A stretch of DNA of 6,914 bases from NCBI GenBank assembly GCA_947473445.1, contig CANJEU010000112.1, forward strand, positions 1 to 6,914, in the 5' to 3' direction. Below, one piece after another: positions 1 through 6,871 of this stretch. Positions within the stretch are counted from its first letter, which is position 1. Each line of letters starts with the position of its first letter. This DNA comes from Fidelibacterota bacterium (GTDB taxonomy: Bacteria > Pseudomonadota > Alphaproteobacteria > Rhodospirillales > Rhodospirillaceae). The position numbers were made by a program, and so were the translations under genes. The notes under the pieces were generated by a model. That model saw only the letters and a list, made by a program, of their open reading frames with translations. It made no database searches and was not told the DNA's origin.

Positions 1-649
1 CGACAAGATCACCAAACCGCAGGCCTTTGGCGAGCTTGGCGACCGGCGGACTGGACGTGTGCAGGTCCATGTTGAACATCGCCGCCGGCATCCCGATGCC
101 GGCCGCTGCCGCGATGGACGGCAGCACCGCCGCGACGCTGATATGAAAGGGCCTGGCATCGGCCGTCTTGGTCATTGCCGCGAAAAGCGCGGGGCTGCAC
201 GAATGGAATGTGAGATCGGGAAATTCGTCGTCGGCAAGACCGATCCCGTGCGCGTCGATGTTGACCCAATCGCCCGGCGCCAGTTGTCGCAGAACATTGG
301 GTGCGAACATCGCAAGCACGGCGCCGTGTTTGCCGAAGACGATACCCCGCTCGCCTGCCGCAGGTCCGGTCAGGACCTCGACGGCATTGCCGACGCAGGA
401 CAAAAAGCGCACGGCATGATTGGCAGCCGGATCGGGATGGCCGAGCGAGACGCCGGGCTCGACGTGATCGCCGATCCACTTTCCGGCCACGTCGCCGAGC
501 GCGATTCCCGTCACGACGCCGCCCTGCCCGCCCAGCGTATGCAATACACCGTTCGGGGCAAGCGCCTGGTTCGCCGACGCAGGCTGGATTTGCGCCTTGA
601 GCCGTGTCTTGACCAGCAGGGAGGCGTTAGTAGCCACGGGTACGCTCAT
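1..649 (-). CDS. DUF4438 domain-containing protein, C-terminus beyond the window (partial)
   Basis: A continuous minus-strand frame of 216 codons runs from ATG at 649 to the left edge without a stop. I recognise the uncharacterised DUF4438 family from several remembered motifs in order: GDHVEPGVS at 60-68, LSCVGNAVEVLTG at 83-95 (family-like CxGN), GKHG at 106-109, APGDWVNIDAHGIGL at 124-138, and GLRFGDLV at 209-216. Family proteins are roughly 270-300 residues long, so about a quarter is probably missing. There is no signal peptide or membrane helix; the alanine-rich stretch at 172-185 is only mildly hydrophobic. Its molecular function is unknown. Possible starts are ATG 649, which overlaps the dehydrogenase end by 23 bases, and GTG 637. 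Neither has a strong Shine-Dalgarno sequence, and I prefer the ATG. Its position as the last visible gene of an uptake and oxidoreductase operon suggests a metabolic or substrate-processing role, which is inference only. Confidence 0.85.
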   Translation of the reverse strand, partial: MSVPVATNASLLVKTRLKAQIQPASANQALAPNGVLHTLGGQGGVVTGIALGDVAGKWIGDHVEPGVSLGHPDPAANHAVRFLSCVGNAVEVLTGPAAGERGIVFGKHGAVLAMFAPNVLRQLAPGDWVNIDAHGIGLADDEFPDLTFHSCSPALFAAMTKTADARPFHISVAAVLPSIAAAAGIGMPAAMFNMDLHTSSPPVAKLAKGLRFGDLV

Positions 650-1661
650 ATTCGTTGCGAAGGGGACGTCCGCTAAGATAACGCTCGAGGTTGTCGAGGA
701 AAATATCGACAATGCGCTCGTTCTCGGCCGCAACGGTACTCGCCGAGTGGGGTGAGATGATCACGTTGGGCAGGCTCCACAACCGACTTTCCTTCGGAAG
801 AGGTTCGACCGTAAAGGCATCGAGCGCCGCGCCGCCGAGCTGACCAGACTGCAGCGCATCGGCCAGCGCCTCTTCGTTGATGACGGCCCCGCGAGCAACG
901 TTGACGACGATAGCGCCCTTTCTCATGGCGGAGATATCCGCGCGCTCGACCAACAACCGCGTTTCCTCGGTGAGCGGACAGGCCAGGACCAGCACGTCAA
1001 TTTCCGCGAGCGCGGCCCGGAGTTCGCTTTTCACAATTATCCGGCTAACGCCTTCGGGAGGCGCGCCGCCGGTGCGGTTCCGCATGCCCCAGACATCCAT
1101 GCCGAAGAGGGCGGCATCGCGCGCGATGGCGCGGCCCACTTCCCCCAAACCGATCACCAAAGCCCGCGCGCCGGCCAGCCCACGAACCGTGTAGCGCTCC
1201 CAATGCTTGGCGGCTTTCATCTCATTGAGTTTGGGCACATCCCGGAAGAAGTGGAGCATGCCCAACATCGTGAATTCTGCCAGCGGCCGCGCGTGCACGC
1301 CGGCTGCGGTGGTAAATCTGATCTCGCTGCGATCAAGTCCGGTCGATCTGAGAAACTCGCCGATGCCCGAACTCGTGGCTTGCAACCAGCGCACCTTGGG
1401 CGCATTGCGCGGCAGGTTGGCAGGATCGAGCAGATCAAAATCGAACAGAATGTCGGCCTCGGCCAGCAGGGCGTTCCAACGGCTTCGCAGTTCGGGCGTG
1501 ATCGTGCGGGCCACGCCCTTATGATCGGCCACGTAACGCGTCTTCGGCAGCAGATCCGCCTCGTGCACCACTGTCACCCGGTCGCCGCCGGCAGCTCTAA
1601 TGCGCGCCACGTGTTCGTCCTCGAGCGGCGAAGAGATGAGGATCTTTGGTTTAGTGTTCAT
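627..1661 (-). CDS. D-2-hydroxyacid dehydrogenase (probably NADP(H)-preferring)
   Basis: This 344-residue cytosolic enzyme belongs to the D-isomer-specific 2-hydroxyacid dehydrogenase family, which interconverts 2-keto acids and D-2-hydroxy acids. The nucleotide motif GLGEVG is at 171-176. The catalytic triad is complete: R257 (VARG), E286 (VEPLP) and H305 (SPHSAS). AAGVHARPLAEF at 119-130 is the usual segment before the coenzyme domain. The end of beta-2 reads WGMRNRTG (191-198), with arginines instead of the aspartate of NAD-dependent members. This suggests NADP(H) and a reductive role like that of glyoxylate/hydroxypyruvate reductases. The N-terminal substrate domain carries a longer segment (about 34-62, including LLPKTRYVADHKG) than compact family members. 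It starts 3 bases after oppF with a weak Shine-Dalgarno sequence and overlaps the DUF4438 gene by 23 bases. The family is certain, the cofactor inferred, and the substrate unknown. Confidence 0.95.
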   Translation of the reverse strand: MNTKPKILISSPLEDEHVARIRAAGGDRVTVVHEADLLPKTRYVADHKGVARTITPELRSRWNALLAEADILFDFDLLDPANLPRNAPKVRWLQATSSGIGEFLRSTGLDRSEIRFTTAAGVHARPLAEFTMLGMLHFFRDVPKLNEMKAAKHWERYTVRGLAGARALVIGLGEVGRAIARDAALFGMDVWGMRNRTGGAPPEGVSRIIVKSELRAALAEIDVLVLACPLTEETRLLVERADISAMRKGAIVVNVARGAVINEEALADALQSGQLGGAALDAFTVEPLPKESRLWSLPNVIISPHSASTVAAENERIVDIFLDNLERYLSGRPLRNEYERTRGY

Positions 1662-1664
1662 GGC

Positions 1665-2471
1665 TTAGCCCGTCACGGTTTCGAGTTTAGGAACGGCTTG
1701 GATCAAGGCCCGCGTATATTCGTGGCGCGCGTCAGCTATGGACCTGTCCGCAGGAATGGTTTCGACGATTTCGCCCGCGAGCATCACAAGCACGCGCGGC
1801 GCGATGAAGTCGATCAGTTGCAAGTCATGCCCGATGAAGATGACGGAGAGGCCAAGGCGGTCCTTGAGATCGAGGATCAGATTCACAACTTGGGCCTGGA
1901 CCGACACATCGAGCGAACTCACGGGTTCGTCGGCGATCAGGATATCCGGCTGGGCCGCCAGGGCGCGTGCGATACAAATGCGCTGCCGCTGCCCACCCGA
2001 GAAGGCTTTGGGATAAGCATCCGCCGCAGCGACCGGCAGGCCAACCTGGCGGAGCAAGGCGCCGACGCTCTCGCGCAGCGTTTGCCGTGTTGCAAGCCCG
2101 TGCACAAGCATGACTTCACCGAGCGCATCGCCGATGCGGATCGTTGGATTCAAGGAAGCATAGGGATCCTGGAAGACGGTTTGTATGCCGCGCCGGCGTT
2201 TGCGCAATTGCGGCTCACTCAGCACCGTCAGATCTTCGCCCTTGAAGATGATGCGTCCGCTGTCGGCCCGTTCCAGCAGGGCGACACAACGGGCCAGCGT
2301 AGTCTTTCCCGAGCCGCTTTCGCCCACGACACCAAGAATTTCCCCTTTTGACAGTTCAAAGCTCGCGCTCGCCAACGCGGGGCGAAGATTAGGCGCCGGC
2401 GCGCTGAAGAAGCCGCGCCGCGGCGCGTAAGACTTGGAGATTCCCTCGACGCGCAGAAGCGGCTCAGCCAT
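1665..2471 (-). CDS. ABC transporter ATP-binding protein, OppF/DppF family
   Basis: This 268-residue protein is the second ATPase of the importer. It has Walker A GESGSGKT at 50-57, Q101 (FQDP), the signature FSGGQRQR at 157-164, Walker B ILIADEP at 177-183, VSSLD at 184-188, then DVSVQAQVVNLI, which is typical of OppF/DppF, and H-loop H215. It stops just after HEYTRALIQAVP (250-261). The cysteine-containing C-terminal extension of its OppD-like partner is absent, and at 268 residues it is shorter than many OppF proteins (often above 300). All catalytic motifs are present, so it is compact rather than broken. The start has GAGG at 2481-2478, 6 bases upstream, and lies in an 8-base overlap with oppD. 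Only three bases separate its TAA from the dehydrogenase ATG. Confidence 0.95.
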   Translation of the reverse strand: MAEPLLRVEGISKSYAPRRGFFSAPAPNLRPALASASFELSKGEILGVVGESGSGKTTLARCVALLERADSGRIIFKGEDLTVLSEPQLRKRRRGIQTVFQDPYASLNPTIRIGDALGEVMLVHGLATRQTLRESVGALLRQVGLPVAAADAYPKAFSGGQRQRICIARALAAQPDILIADEPVSSLDVSVQAQVVNLILDLKDRLGLSVIFIGHDLQLIDFIAPRVLVMLAGEIVETIPADRSIADARHEYTRALIQAVPKLETVTG

Positions 2472-3480
2472 GGGCGACCTCGCGCTGCATGAGGCTGAAG
2501 CTCTCGAGATTCATGCTTTGCACGTCGGCGGTGCGAATGCAGCGCGCCGTATGTCCCGGTGAAACTTCCGCAAGACTTACAGCGCCGGCGCGGCATACAT
2601 CGATCGCCAGCGGACAGCGCGGGGCAAATCGGCAGCCCTTTGCGCGGTCGCCGAGCGGCGGCGGCGCGCCCGGGATGGACATCAGCCGCGCCGCGGACTT
2701 ATCACGGCGCGTACTGGCCAGCAGCCCGACGGTATAGGGCATGCGCGGATGCAAAAGGATGTCTTTCGTCGGTCCCTCCTCGACAATCTGCCCCGCATAC
2801 ATCACCGCAATACGGCTGCAGAGCGACGCCACAACGGCGAGGTCGTGGGAGACCAGCAACAGCCCCATCCCCTCTTCCCGGCGCAGATCGTCGAGCAATG
2901 TGAGGATATTCTTCTGCACGATGACGTCGAGCGCGGTCGTGGGTTCGTCGGCGACTAGAATGGCCGGCTTTGCGGCTAGCGCCATGGCGATCATGATGCG
3001 CTGACGCATGCCGCCGGAAAACTCATGCGGGAAGCTGGCGGCGCGCGCCTTCGCATCCCGGATGCCGACGCGCTCCATCAGCCCCACGGCGCGCGCAAAG
3101 GCGTCGCCCTCCGAGACATCGCCGTGCGAACGGATCACCTGCGTGATCGAATCCCCAATGCGTGCGACGGGATTGAGCGACGACATCGGGTCCTGAAACA
3201 CCATAGCGATTCCGGCGCCGCGCACGGCGCGCAGTTGCCCGGGCGACATGCCAAGGATGGAATGCCGGCCCACACGAATTTGCCCGCTGGCGGTGGATTT
3301 CTTGGGAAGCAGCCCCAGGGCCGCGCGGGAGGTCAGGCTTTTGCCCGATCCGCTTTCACCGACGAGGCCGACCGCTTCGCCCATCGCCACACGCAGGGAG
3401 ACGCCGTTCACGGCAATCTTTTGCCCACCGTCGAAGGCAATGGAGAGATTTTCAATGGACAGTCCCGAGTGATCACTCAT
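2464..3480 (-). CDS. ABC transporter ATP-binding protein, OppD/DppD family
   Basis: This 338-residue cytoplasmic ATPase energises the importer. It has Walker A GESGSGKS at 41-48, Q96 in the Q-loop (FQDP), the ABC signature FSGGMRQR at 154-161, Walker B ILVADEP at 174-180, the D-loop TTALD at 181-185 and H-loop H212. The C-terminal oligopeptide-type (oligo_HPY) domain reads HPRMPYT at 244-250 and then has four cysteines: C283, C289, C296 and C314. In DppD/OppD proteins, equivalent cysteines bind a [4Fe-4S] cluster, so one is expected here (family knowledge, not visible directly). The length is normal. The start is well supported: TAAGG at 3492-3488 lies 7 bases before the ATG, which overlaps the permease stop by 8 bases. 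It overlaps the second ATPase by 8 bases (ATGGCTGA). Confidence 0.96.
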   Translation of the reverse strand: MSDHSGLSIENLSIAFDGGQKIAVNGVSLRVAMGEAVGLVGESGSGKSLTSRAALGLLPKKSTASGQIRVGRHSILGMSPGQLRAVRGAGIAMVFQDPMSSLNPVARIGDSITQVIRSHGDVSEGDAFARAVGLMERVGIRDAKARAASFPHEFSGGMRQRIMIAMALAAKPAILVADEPTTALDVIVQKNILTLLDDLRREEGMGLLLVSHDLAVVASLCSRIAVMYAGQIVEEGPTKDILLHPRMPYTVGLLASTRRDKSAARLMSIPGAPPPLGDRAKGCRFAPRCPLAIDVCRAGAVSLAEVSPGHTARCIRTADVQSMNLESFSLMQREVAHG

Positions 3481-4333
3481 CGAGGCGCCTTACTTTATCG
3501 GCAAAGCCATCGCCGATCAGGCTTACGACGAGGCTCACGATGACAATGGCAAGGCCGGGCCCCACGACCGTCCAGGGCGCCGTTAGCATCATCGAACGCG
3601 ATTCCGCGATCATCAGCCCCCATTCGGGCGCCGGCGGCTGCGCCCCCATCCCGAAGAAGCTCAGCGTCGCGCCCACCTGAACGTCGAGCGCGAAGTCGCT
3701 CATGGCAAAGACAAGGGCCGGCGGAATGGCGTTCGGCAGGATATGCCGGAACATGATGCGCAGGTGCCCGAAGCCCAAATTGCGGGCGGCAAGCACGTAT
3801 TCGCGCTTCTTGAGGGCGATCGTCTCGGCGCGAATGATGCGTGTATAGAGCACCCAGCTAACGATGGTGAGCGCGATATAAAGGTTCAGCAAGCCGGGCC
3901 CGAGCATCGCGACAATGGCGATCACCAGAACCAGGAACGGGAACGCGATAATGACATCGACGATACGGCCGATGACCGCATCGACCCAGCCGCCGTAGTA
4001 ACCGGCCACAAGACCGAGGATGGTGCCGATGATCAGCGGGAGCGCGACCCCAATCGCGCCGATCTGCAAATCGATGCGCGCGGCATAGATGACCCGCGTG
4101 AGCACATCGCGCCCCAGATGATCCGTGCCCATCGGATGAGCCAGGGAGGGGGCTTTCAACGCATTGGCGAGATCAATGAGGATGGGGTCGTAGGCGGTGA
4201 TCAGCGGCGCGAAGATCGCGGCCAGAAGAATGAGGACAAAACTCGCGATCCCGACGCGCAGGGACCAGTTGCCTTTGGACAGCCAGGCGACACCGGGACG
4301 AACAGGCATGAGGGAGATGGGCGCGTCGCTCAC
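3473..4333 (-). CDS. ABC transporter permease, DppC/OppC family
   Basis: This 286-residue inner-membrane permease is the partner of the upstream DppB-like subunit. After a cytoplasmic N-terminus and the first helix (about 25-47) comes the conserved OppC/DppC segment HPMGTDHLGRDVLTR at 66-80. GYYGGWVD follows at 111-118, the EAA loop EYVLAARNLGFG at 178-189, and GATLSFFGMGAQPPAPEWG at 221-239. The other helices lie at about 90-112, 125-144, 149-166, 203-222 and 255-276. The length is usual for the family. Translation starts with GTG (bases 4333-4331) within a GTGA overlap with the preceding stop, and there is no good Shine-Dalgarno sequence, so it is probably translationally coupled to its partner. 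The end overlaps the ATPase gene by 8 bases (ATGAGTGA). Confidence 0.96.
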   Translation of the reverse strand: MSDAPISLMPVRPGVAWLSKGNWSLRVGIASFVLILLAAIFAPLITAYDPILIDLANALKAPSLAHPMGTDHLGRDVLTRVIYAARIDLQIGAIGVALPLIIGTILGLVAGYYGGWVDAVIGRIVDVIIAFPFLVLVIAIVAMLGPGLLNLYIALTIVSWVLYTRIIRAETIALKKREYVLAARNLGFGHLRIMFRHILPNAIPPALVFAMSDFALDVQVGATLSFFGMGAQPPAPEWGLMIAESRSMMLTAPWTVVGPGLAIVIVSLVVSLIGDGFADKVRRLDE

Positions 4334-5268
4334 TTGTGCAACGCCATGCGCGGATCAAGCCAACTGTAGAGCAGATCGCCCACAAGGTTCGTTACGACAA
4401 CGAGCAGGGCGAAGATCAAGGTCGCAAGCTGGATGACCGCATAGTCGCGGGTGGCGATGGAGCCGATCAACAGCGACCCGACTCCGGCAAGCGAGAACAG
4501 CCTCTCGACGATGACGGTGCCCCCGATCAGATAACCCAGGTTGATGGTCACCACCGTCACCGCAGGCCGTAAGCTATTGCGAAGGATGTAATTGAAGTTC
4601 AGATAGCTGGGCTTGAGGCCCATCGCCCGGCCCGTGGTGACATAGTCCGAGGCCAGGACCTCGATGATACTGCTGCGCAGGGTCCGCACCAGGATCGGCG
4701 AGATGGAGATCGCGAGAGTGATGGCAGGCAGGGTGAGATGGGCCAGCGTATCGAAACCGCCCTCCCCTTGCCCCGTGATCGGCAGAAGCTGGTATTTCAC
4801 GCCGAAGATATAGGCCAGAAGAATGCCCGACCAGAACACGGGCATGCCAAGGCCGATGGTGAACAAGATGCGCATGAAGTGATCCGTCGCCTGTCCCTGC
4901 CGCGCGGCGGAGAGGAACGCGCAAGGCACGGCAATCAGGATCGCGAGTACAATGGCGTAGCCCATCAACATCAGCGTGATGGGCAGACGCTCAATCGTAA
5001 TCAGCCACACATCCTGCTGGTAGAAGAACGAGATCCCGAAGTCGCCGGTCAGCGCGTGCGACAGAAAATTGAAATACTGCTGCCAGAGCGGCAGGTCCAA
5101 TCCCAGTTGATCCCTGACGCGCGCGATAAGCTGGGGTGTGGCCCGGCTGCCGAGCGCGGCTATGGCTGGATCGCCTGGAATCAGTCTCACCAGCAAAAAC
5201 ACAACGATGCTGATGCCGAAAAGAACCGGGATCGCCTGCAGCAGCCGCGAGACGGTGTACCGGATCAT
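4330..5268 (-). CDS. ABC transporter permease, DppB/OppB family
   Basis: This 312-residue inner-membrane permease is one half of the channel of an Opp/Dpp-type (peptide/nickel family) importer. The N-terminus MIRYTVSRLLQAIPVLFGIS is the typical first helix of the DppB family, followed by LIPGDPA at 29-35 and GDFGISF at 75-81. Six hydrophobic helices can be placed at about 9-29, 99-121, 134-157, 178-197, 236-257 and 281-304. The cytoplasmic EAA loop that contacts the ATPase is at about 203-235, with DYVTTGRAMGL at 208-218. The C-terminus YSWLDPRMALHK has the usual DPR ending. The length is normal for the family and it appears intact. Its start overlaps the SDR stop (ATGA) and its stop overlaps the next permease start (GTGA). 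The Shine-Dalgarno sequence is weak. Members of this family import peptides, but also nickel, glutathione, opines and sugars, so the cargo cannot be assumed to be a peptide. Confidence 0.96.
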   Translation of the reverse strand: MIRYTVSRLLQAIPVLFGISIVVFLLVRLIPGDPAIAALGSRATPQLIARVRDQLGLDLPLWQQYFNFLSHALTGDFGISFFYQQDVWLITIERLPITLMLMGYAIVLAILIAVPCAFLSAARQGQATDHFMRILFTIGLGMPVFWSGILLAYIFGVKYQLLPITGQGEGGFDTLAHLTLPAITLAISISPILVRTLRSSIIEVLASDYVTTGRAMGLKPSYLNFNYILRNSLRPAVTVVTINLGYLIGGTVIVERLFSLAGVGSLLIGSIATRDYAVIQLATLIFALLVVVTNLVGDLLYSWLDPRMALHK

Positions 5269-6047
5269 GCCGCGCCGACACCACCATCGATGGTGAGTGC
5301 GCTTCCCGTGACGAAACGGGACTCATCGGCGGCAAGATAAGCAATCGCCGCCGCCACATCTTCCGGGTTGCCGATGTAGTGCACGGGGGGACGCTGCGAG
5401 ACCCGCTGATAGGCTTCCTCGCGGTTTGCCTCCAGCGCGAAACGACGTTCCAGCATATCGGTGTGAATGATGCCGGGGCACACACAATTGACGCGTATTT
5501 TCCGGGTTGCGAAATCGAGCGCCATACTGCGGGTCAGGGAAATAAGACCGGCCTTCGAGGCGCAATAGGCCGCAAGACGGGGCGAGGACACTTGCCCCAT
5601 CAGCGATGCGTTGTGCACCACAGCCGCGCCACCGGTGGAAGCGGCACGCGCGAGCAGTTGCGGGGCAAAAATACGCGAAGTGAGGTAAGGGCCGCGGAGA
5701 TTGACGGCCATGATGTCGTCCCAGACATCGGGCGTCGTTTCTTCGATGGATCCTAGCTTCTCGATGCCGGCGTTGTTGACGAGGACGTCGACGCCCCCGA
5801 AGACCTCGGCGGCTTGCGCGGCAGCGTTTGCGATGCTGGCTTCAGACCGCACATCAAGGCGTCCCGCGAAACCATGATGATCGTCCCCACAGAGGAAAAG
5901 CGTTTCACGCGCGCCGTTAAGATCGATATCTAGAATGGCAACGCGCGCGCCTTCCGCAGCCAAGCGCAGGGCCACGGCGCGGCCGATGCCGCCTCCGGCG
6001 CCCGTCACGACGCAGTCCTTACCGACAAACCGGCGCGCATTTGTCAT
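5265..6047 (-). CDS. Classical SDR family NAD(H)-dependent oxidoreductase
   Basis: This 260-residue cytosolic protein is a classical short-chain dehydrogenase with every key element intact. It has TGAGGGIG at 15-22, D40 at the end of beta-2 (predicting NAD rather than NADP), D65-V66, NNAG at 91-94, N116, S148, Y161 and K165 (YCASK). PGIIHTDM follows at 191-198, and the tail GSALTIDGG is the usual FabG-like C-terminus. An upstream in-frame ATG at 6176 would add 43 residues, but these are encoded opposite to nothing conserved, lie wholly inside the upstream SDR gene, and have no SDR character. The chosen ATG at 6047 forms an ATGA overlap with the upstream stop and has GGAG 10 bases before it. 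The stop overlaps the first permease start by 4 bases. It is not a recent duplicate of the neighbouring SDR, which has the insert and different motifs. Likely role: NAD-linked oxidation of a hydroxyl group on the imported compound or its product. The substrate is not deducible. Confidence 0.94.
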   Translation of the reverse strand: MTNARRFVGKDCVVTGAGGGIGRAVALRLAAEGARVAILDIDLNGARETLFLCGDDHHGFAGRLDVRSEASIANAAAQAAEVFGGVDVLVNNAGIEKLGSIEETTPDVWDDIMAVNLRGPYLTSRIFAPQLLARAASTGGAAVVHNASLMGQVSSPRLAAYCASKAGLISLTRSMALDFATRKIRVNCVCPGIIHTDMLERRFALEANREEAYQRVSQRPPVHYIGNPEDVAAAIAYLAADESRFVTGSALTIDGGVGAA

Positions 6048-6871
6048 TTCAGCAAGGCTCCGAGATCGACAGGCAGGGCAATGCCCGTGATCGCGCGGGC
6101 TTCCTCCGAGGCGAGGAAGAGCACCGCATTGGCGATATCGACCGGTTCGCACCAGGGAATCGGAAGCGTGTTCCATTTCAAATAGTACTCACGCGCTTCA
6201 TCGAGTGTCGTTCCCGGATGTCCGCCCAGGCGGTCGAGATAAGCCTGGTTCATCACCATGTCGGTTTTGACGACGGTGGGATCGACGGAGTTCGCGCGTA
6301 TACCATAGGGCGCGAGCTCGAGCGCGAAGGCCCGCATGAGACCGAGCACGCCATGTTTCGCCGCTGTGTAATGCGCAAACTGTTTATTGGCGCGGTGGCT
6401 GAGCACGGAGCCGACGAACACGAGCGCGCCCGACTTCTGGGCGATCAAAGACGGGCTGACGGCACGGGCCGTTTTAAACACGCCTGTCAGATTGACGTCG
6501 ATCATGGTTTGCCATTGCTCGTCCGTCAGCTCCCAGGCCGAAGCCCAGGAGTCGATGCCCGCGGCCATGACAGCAATATCGATCCTGCCCCATGTCGCCG
6601 CGACGGTTGCGACGGCCTCGTTGATCTGCGCCGTGTTGGTGACATCGGCAGTCAAGGTCAAGGCGCGGCGGCCCAAGGCCTCGACTTCGGCGCGCACTTC
6701 ATCAAGTTGCGAACCGCGCGCGCCTGCGTAAGGGATGCCAGGAACATCGCGGCCGATATCGAGCAACGCAATATCGGCGCCTTCCTCGGCAAAACGGATT
6801 GCGGTGGCCCGTCCGATGCCGCGCGCGGCGCCGGTGATAACGGCGATTTTGTTTGAGAGACGACCGGTCAT
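6044..6871 (-). CDS. SDR family oxidoreductase with a mycofactocin-coupled-SDR-like insert
   Basis: This 275-residue protein is a predicted NAD(H)-dependent alcohol/ketone oxidoreductase of the short-chain dehydrogenase superfamily, with no signal peptide. The dinucleotide motif TGAARGIG is at 13-20, acidic D38 ends beta-2 (NAD preference), and D76-V77 contacts adenine. The catalytic set is N127, S155, Y168 and K172 (YTAAK). After beta-2 there is an insert at about 41-60 (DVPGIPY...LDEVRAEVEALGRR). The C-terminal part reads LPIPWCEPVDIANAVLFLAS and ends in LPVDLG. Both features resemble the mycofactocin-coupled/carveol dehydrogenase SDR subfamily, whose insert is known to hold NAD tightly. 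Two departures are the usual GIG where that subfamily often has GQG, and MAAG at 102-105 instead of NNAG/NAG. It starts one base inside the upstream stop (TAATG) with no obvious Shine-Dalgarno sequence, so translation probably depends on the upstream gene. It overlaps the second SDR by 4 bases. The SDR fold is certain, the subfamily is likely, and the substrate is unknown. Confidence 0.93.
   Translation of the reverse strand: MTGRLSNKIAVITGAARGIGRATAIRFAEEGADIALLDIGRDVPGIPYAGARGSQLDEVRAEVEALGRRALTLTADVTNTAQINEAVATVAATWGRIDIAVMAAGIDSWASAWELTDEQWQTMIDVNLTGVFKTARAVSPSLIAQKSGALVFVGSVLSHRANKQFAHYTAAKHGVLGLMRAFALELAPYGIRANSVDPTVVKTDMVMNQAYLDRLGGHPGTTLDEAREYYLKWNTLPIPWCEPVDIANAVLFLASEEARAITGIALPVDLGALLK
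6058..6061 (-). promoter_or_regulatory. Ribosome binding site deciding the start of the second SDR
   Basis: GGAG lies 10 bases upstream of the ATG at 6047, inside the end of the preceding SDR gene. It supports that ATG, and the 260-residue form, over the in-frame ATG 129 bases further upstream. Confidence 0.55.

Noticed and set aside
9..479. Minus-strand open frame of 156 codons in the left part
   Set aside because: It is in a different frame from the DUF4438 coding sequence on the same strand and is extremely arginine-rich, typical of an out-of-frame reading of a GC-rich gene.
59..676. Plus-strand open frame of 205 codons
   Set aside because: It is antisense to the DUF4438 frame, which carries family motifs. 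The plus-strand product is Arg/Asp/His-rich and unrecognisable.
1203..2351. Plus-strand open frame of 382 codons
   Set aside because: It runs antisense across two clearly real genes (the dehydrogenase and the OppF-like ATPase), crosses their boundary, and has low-complexity His/Arg/Asp/Gln-rich composition with no recognisable motif. Such frames are common opposite GC-rich genes.
3743..4369. Plus-strand open frame of 208 codons
   Set aside because: It lies opposite the DppC-like permease; the product is rich in Asp, Arg and Gln with no domain signature.
4738..5340. Plus-strand open frame of 200 codons
   Set aside because: It is antisense to the DppB-like permease and the end of the second SDR, with no motif and no plausible gene context.
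6048..6176. 43-residue N-terminal extension of the second SDR from the ATG at 6176
   Set aside because: It is Cys/Arg/His-rich, lies within the preceding SDR in another frame, and has no conservation-like features. The ATG at 6047 has GGAG upstream and an ATGA overlap.
6041..6856. Plus-strand open frame of 271 codons
   Set aside because: It mirrors the first SDR gene almost exactly on the opposite strand. The SDR has all its catalytic motifs; the mirror product has none.
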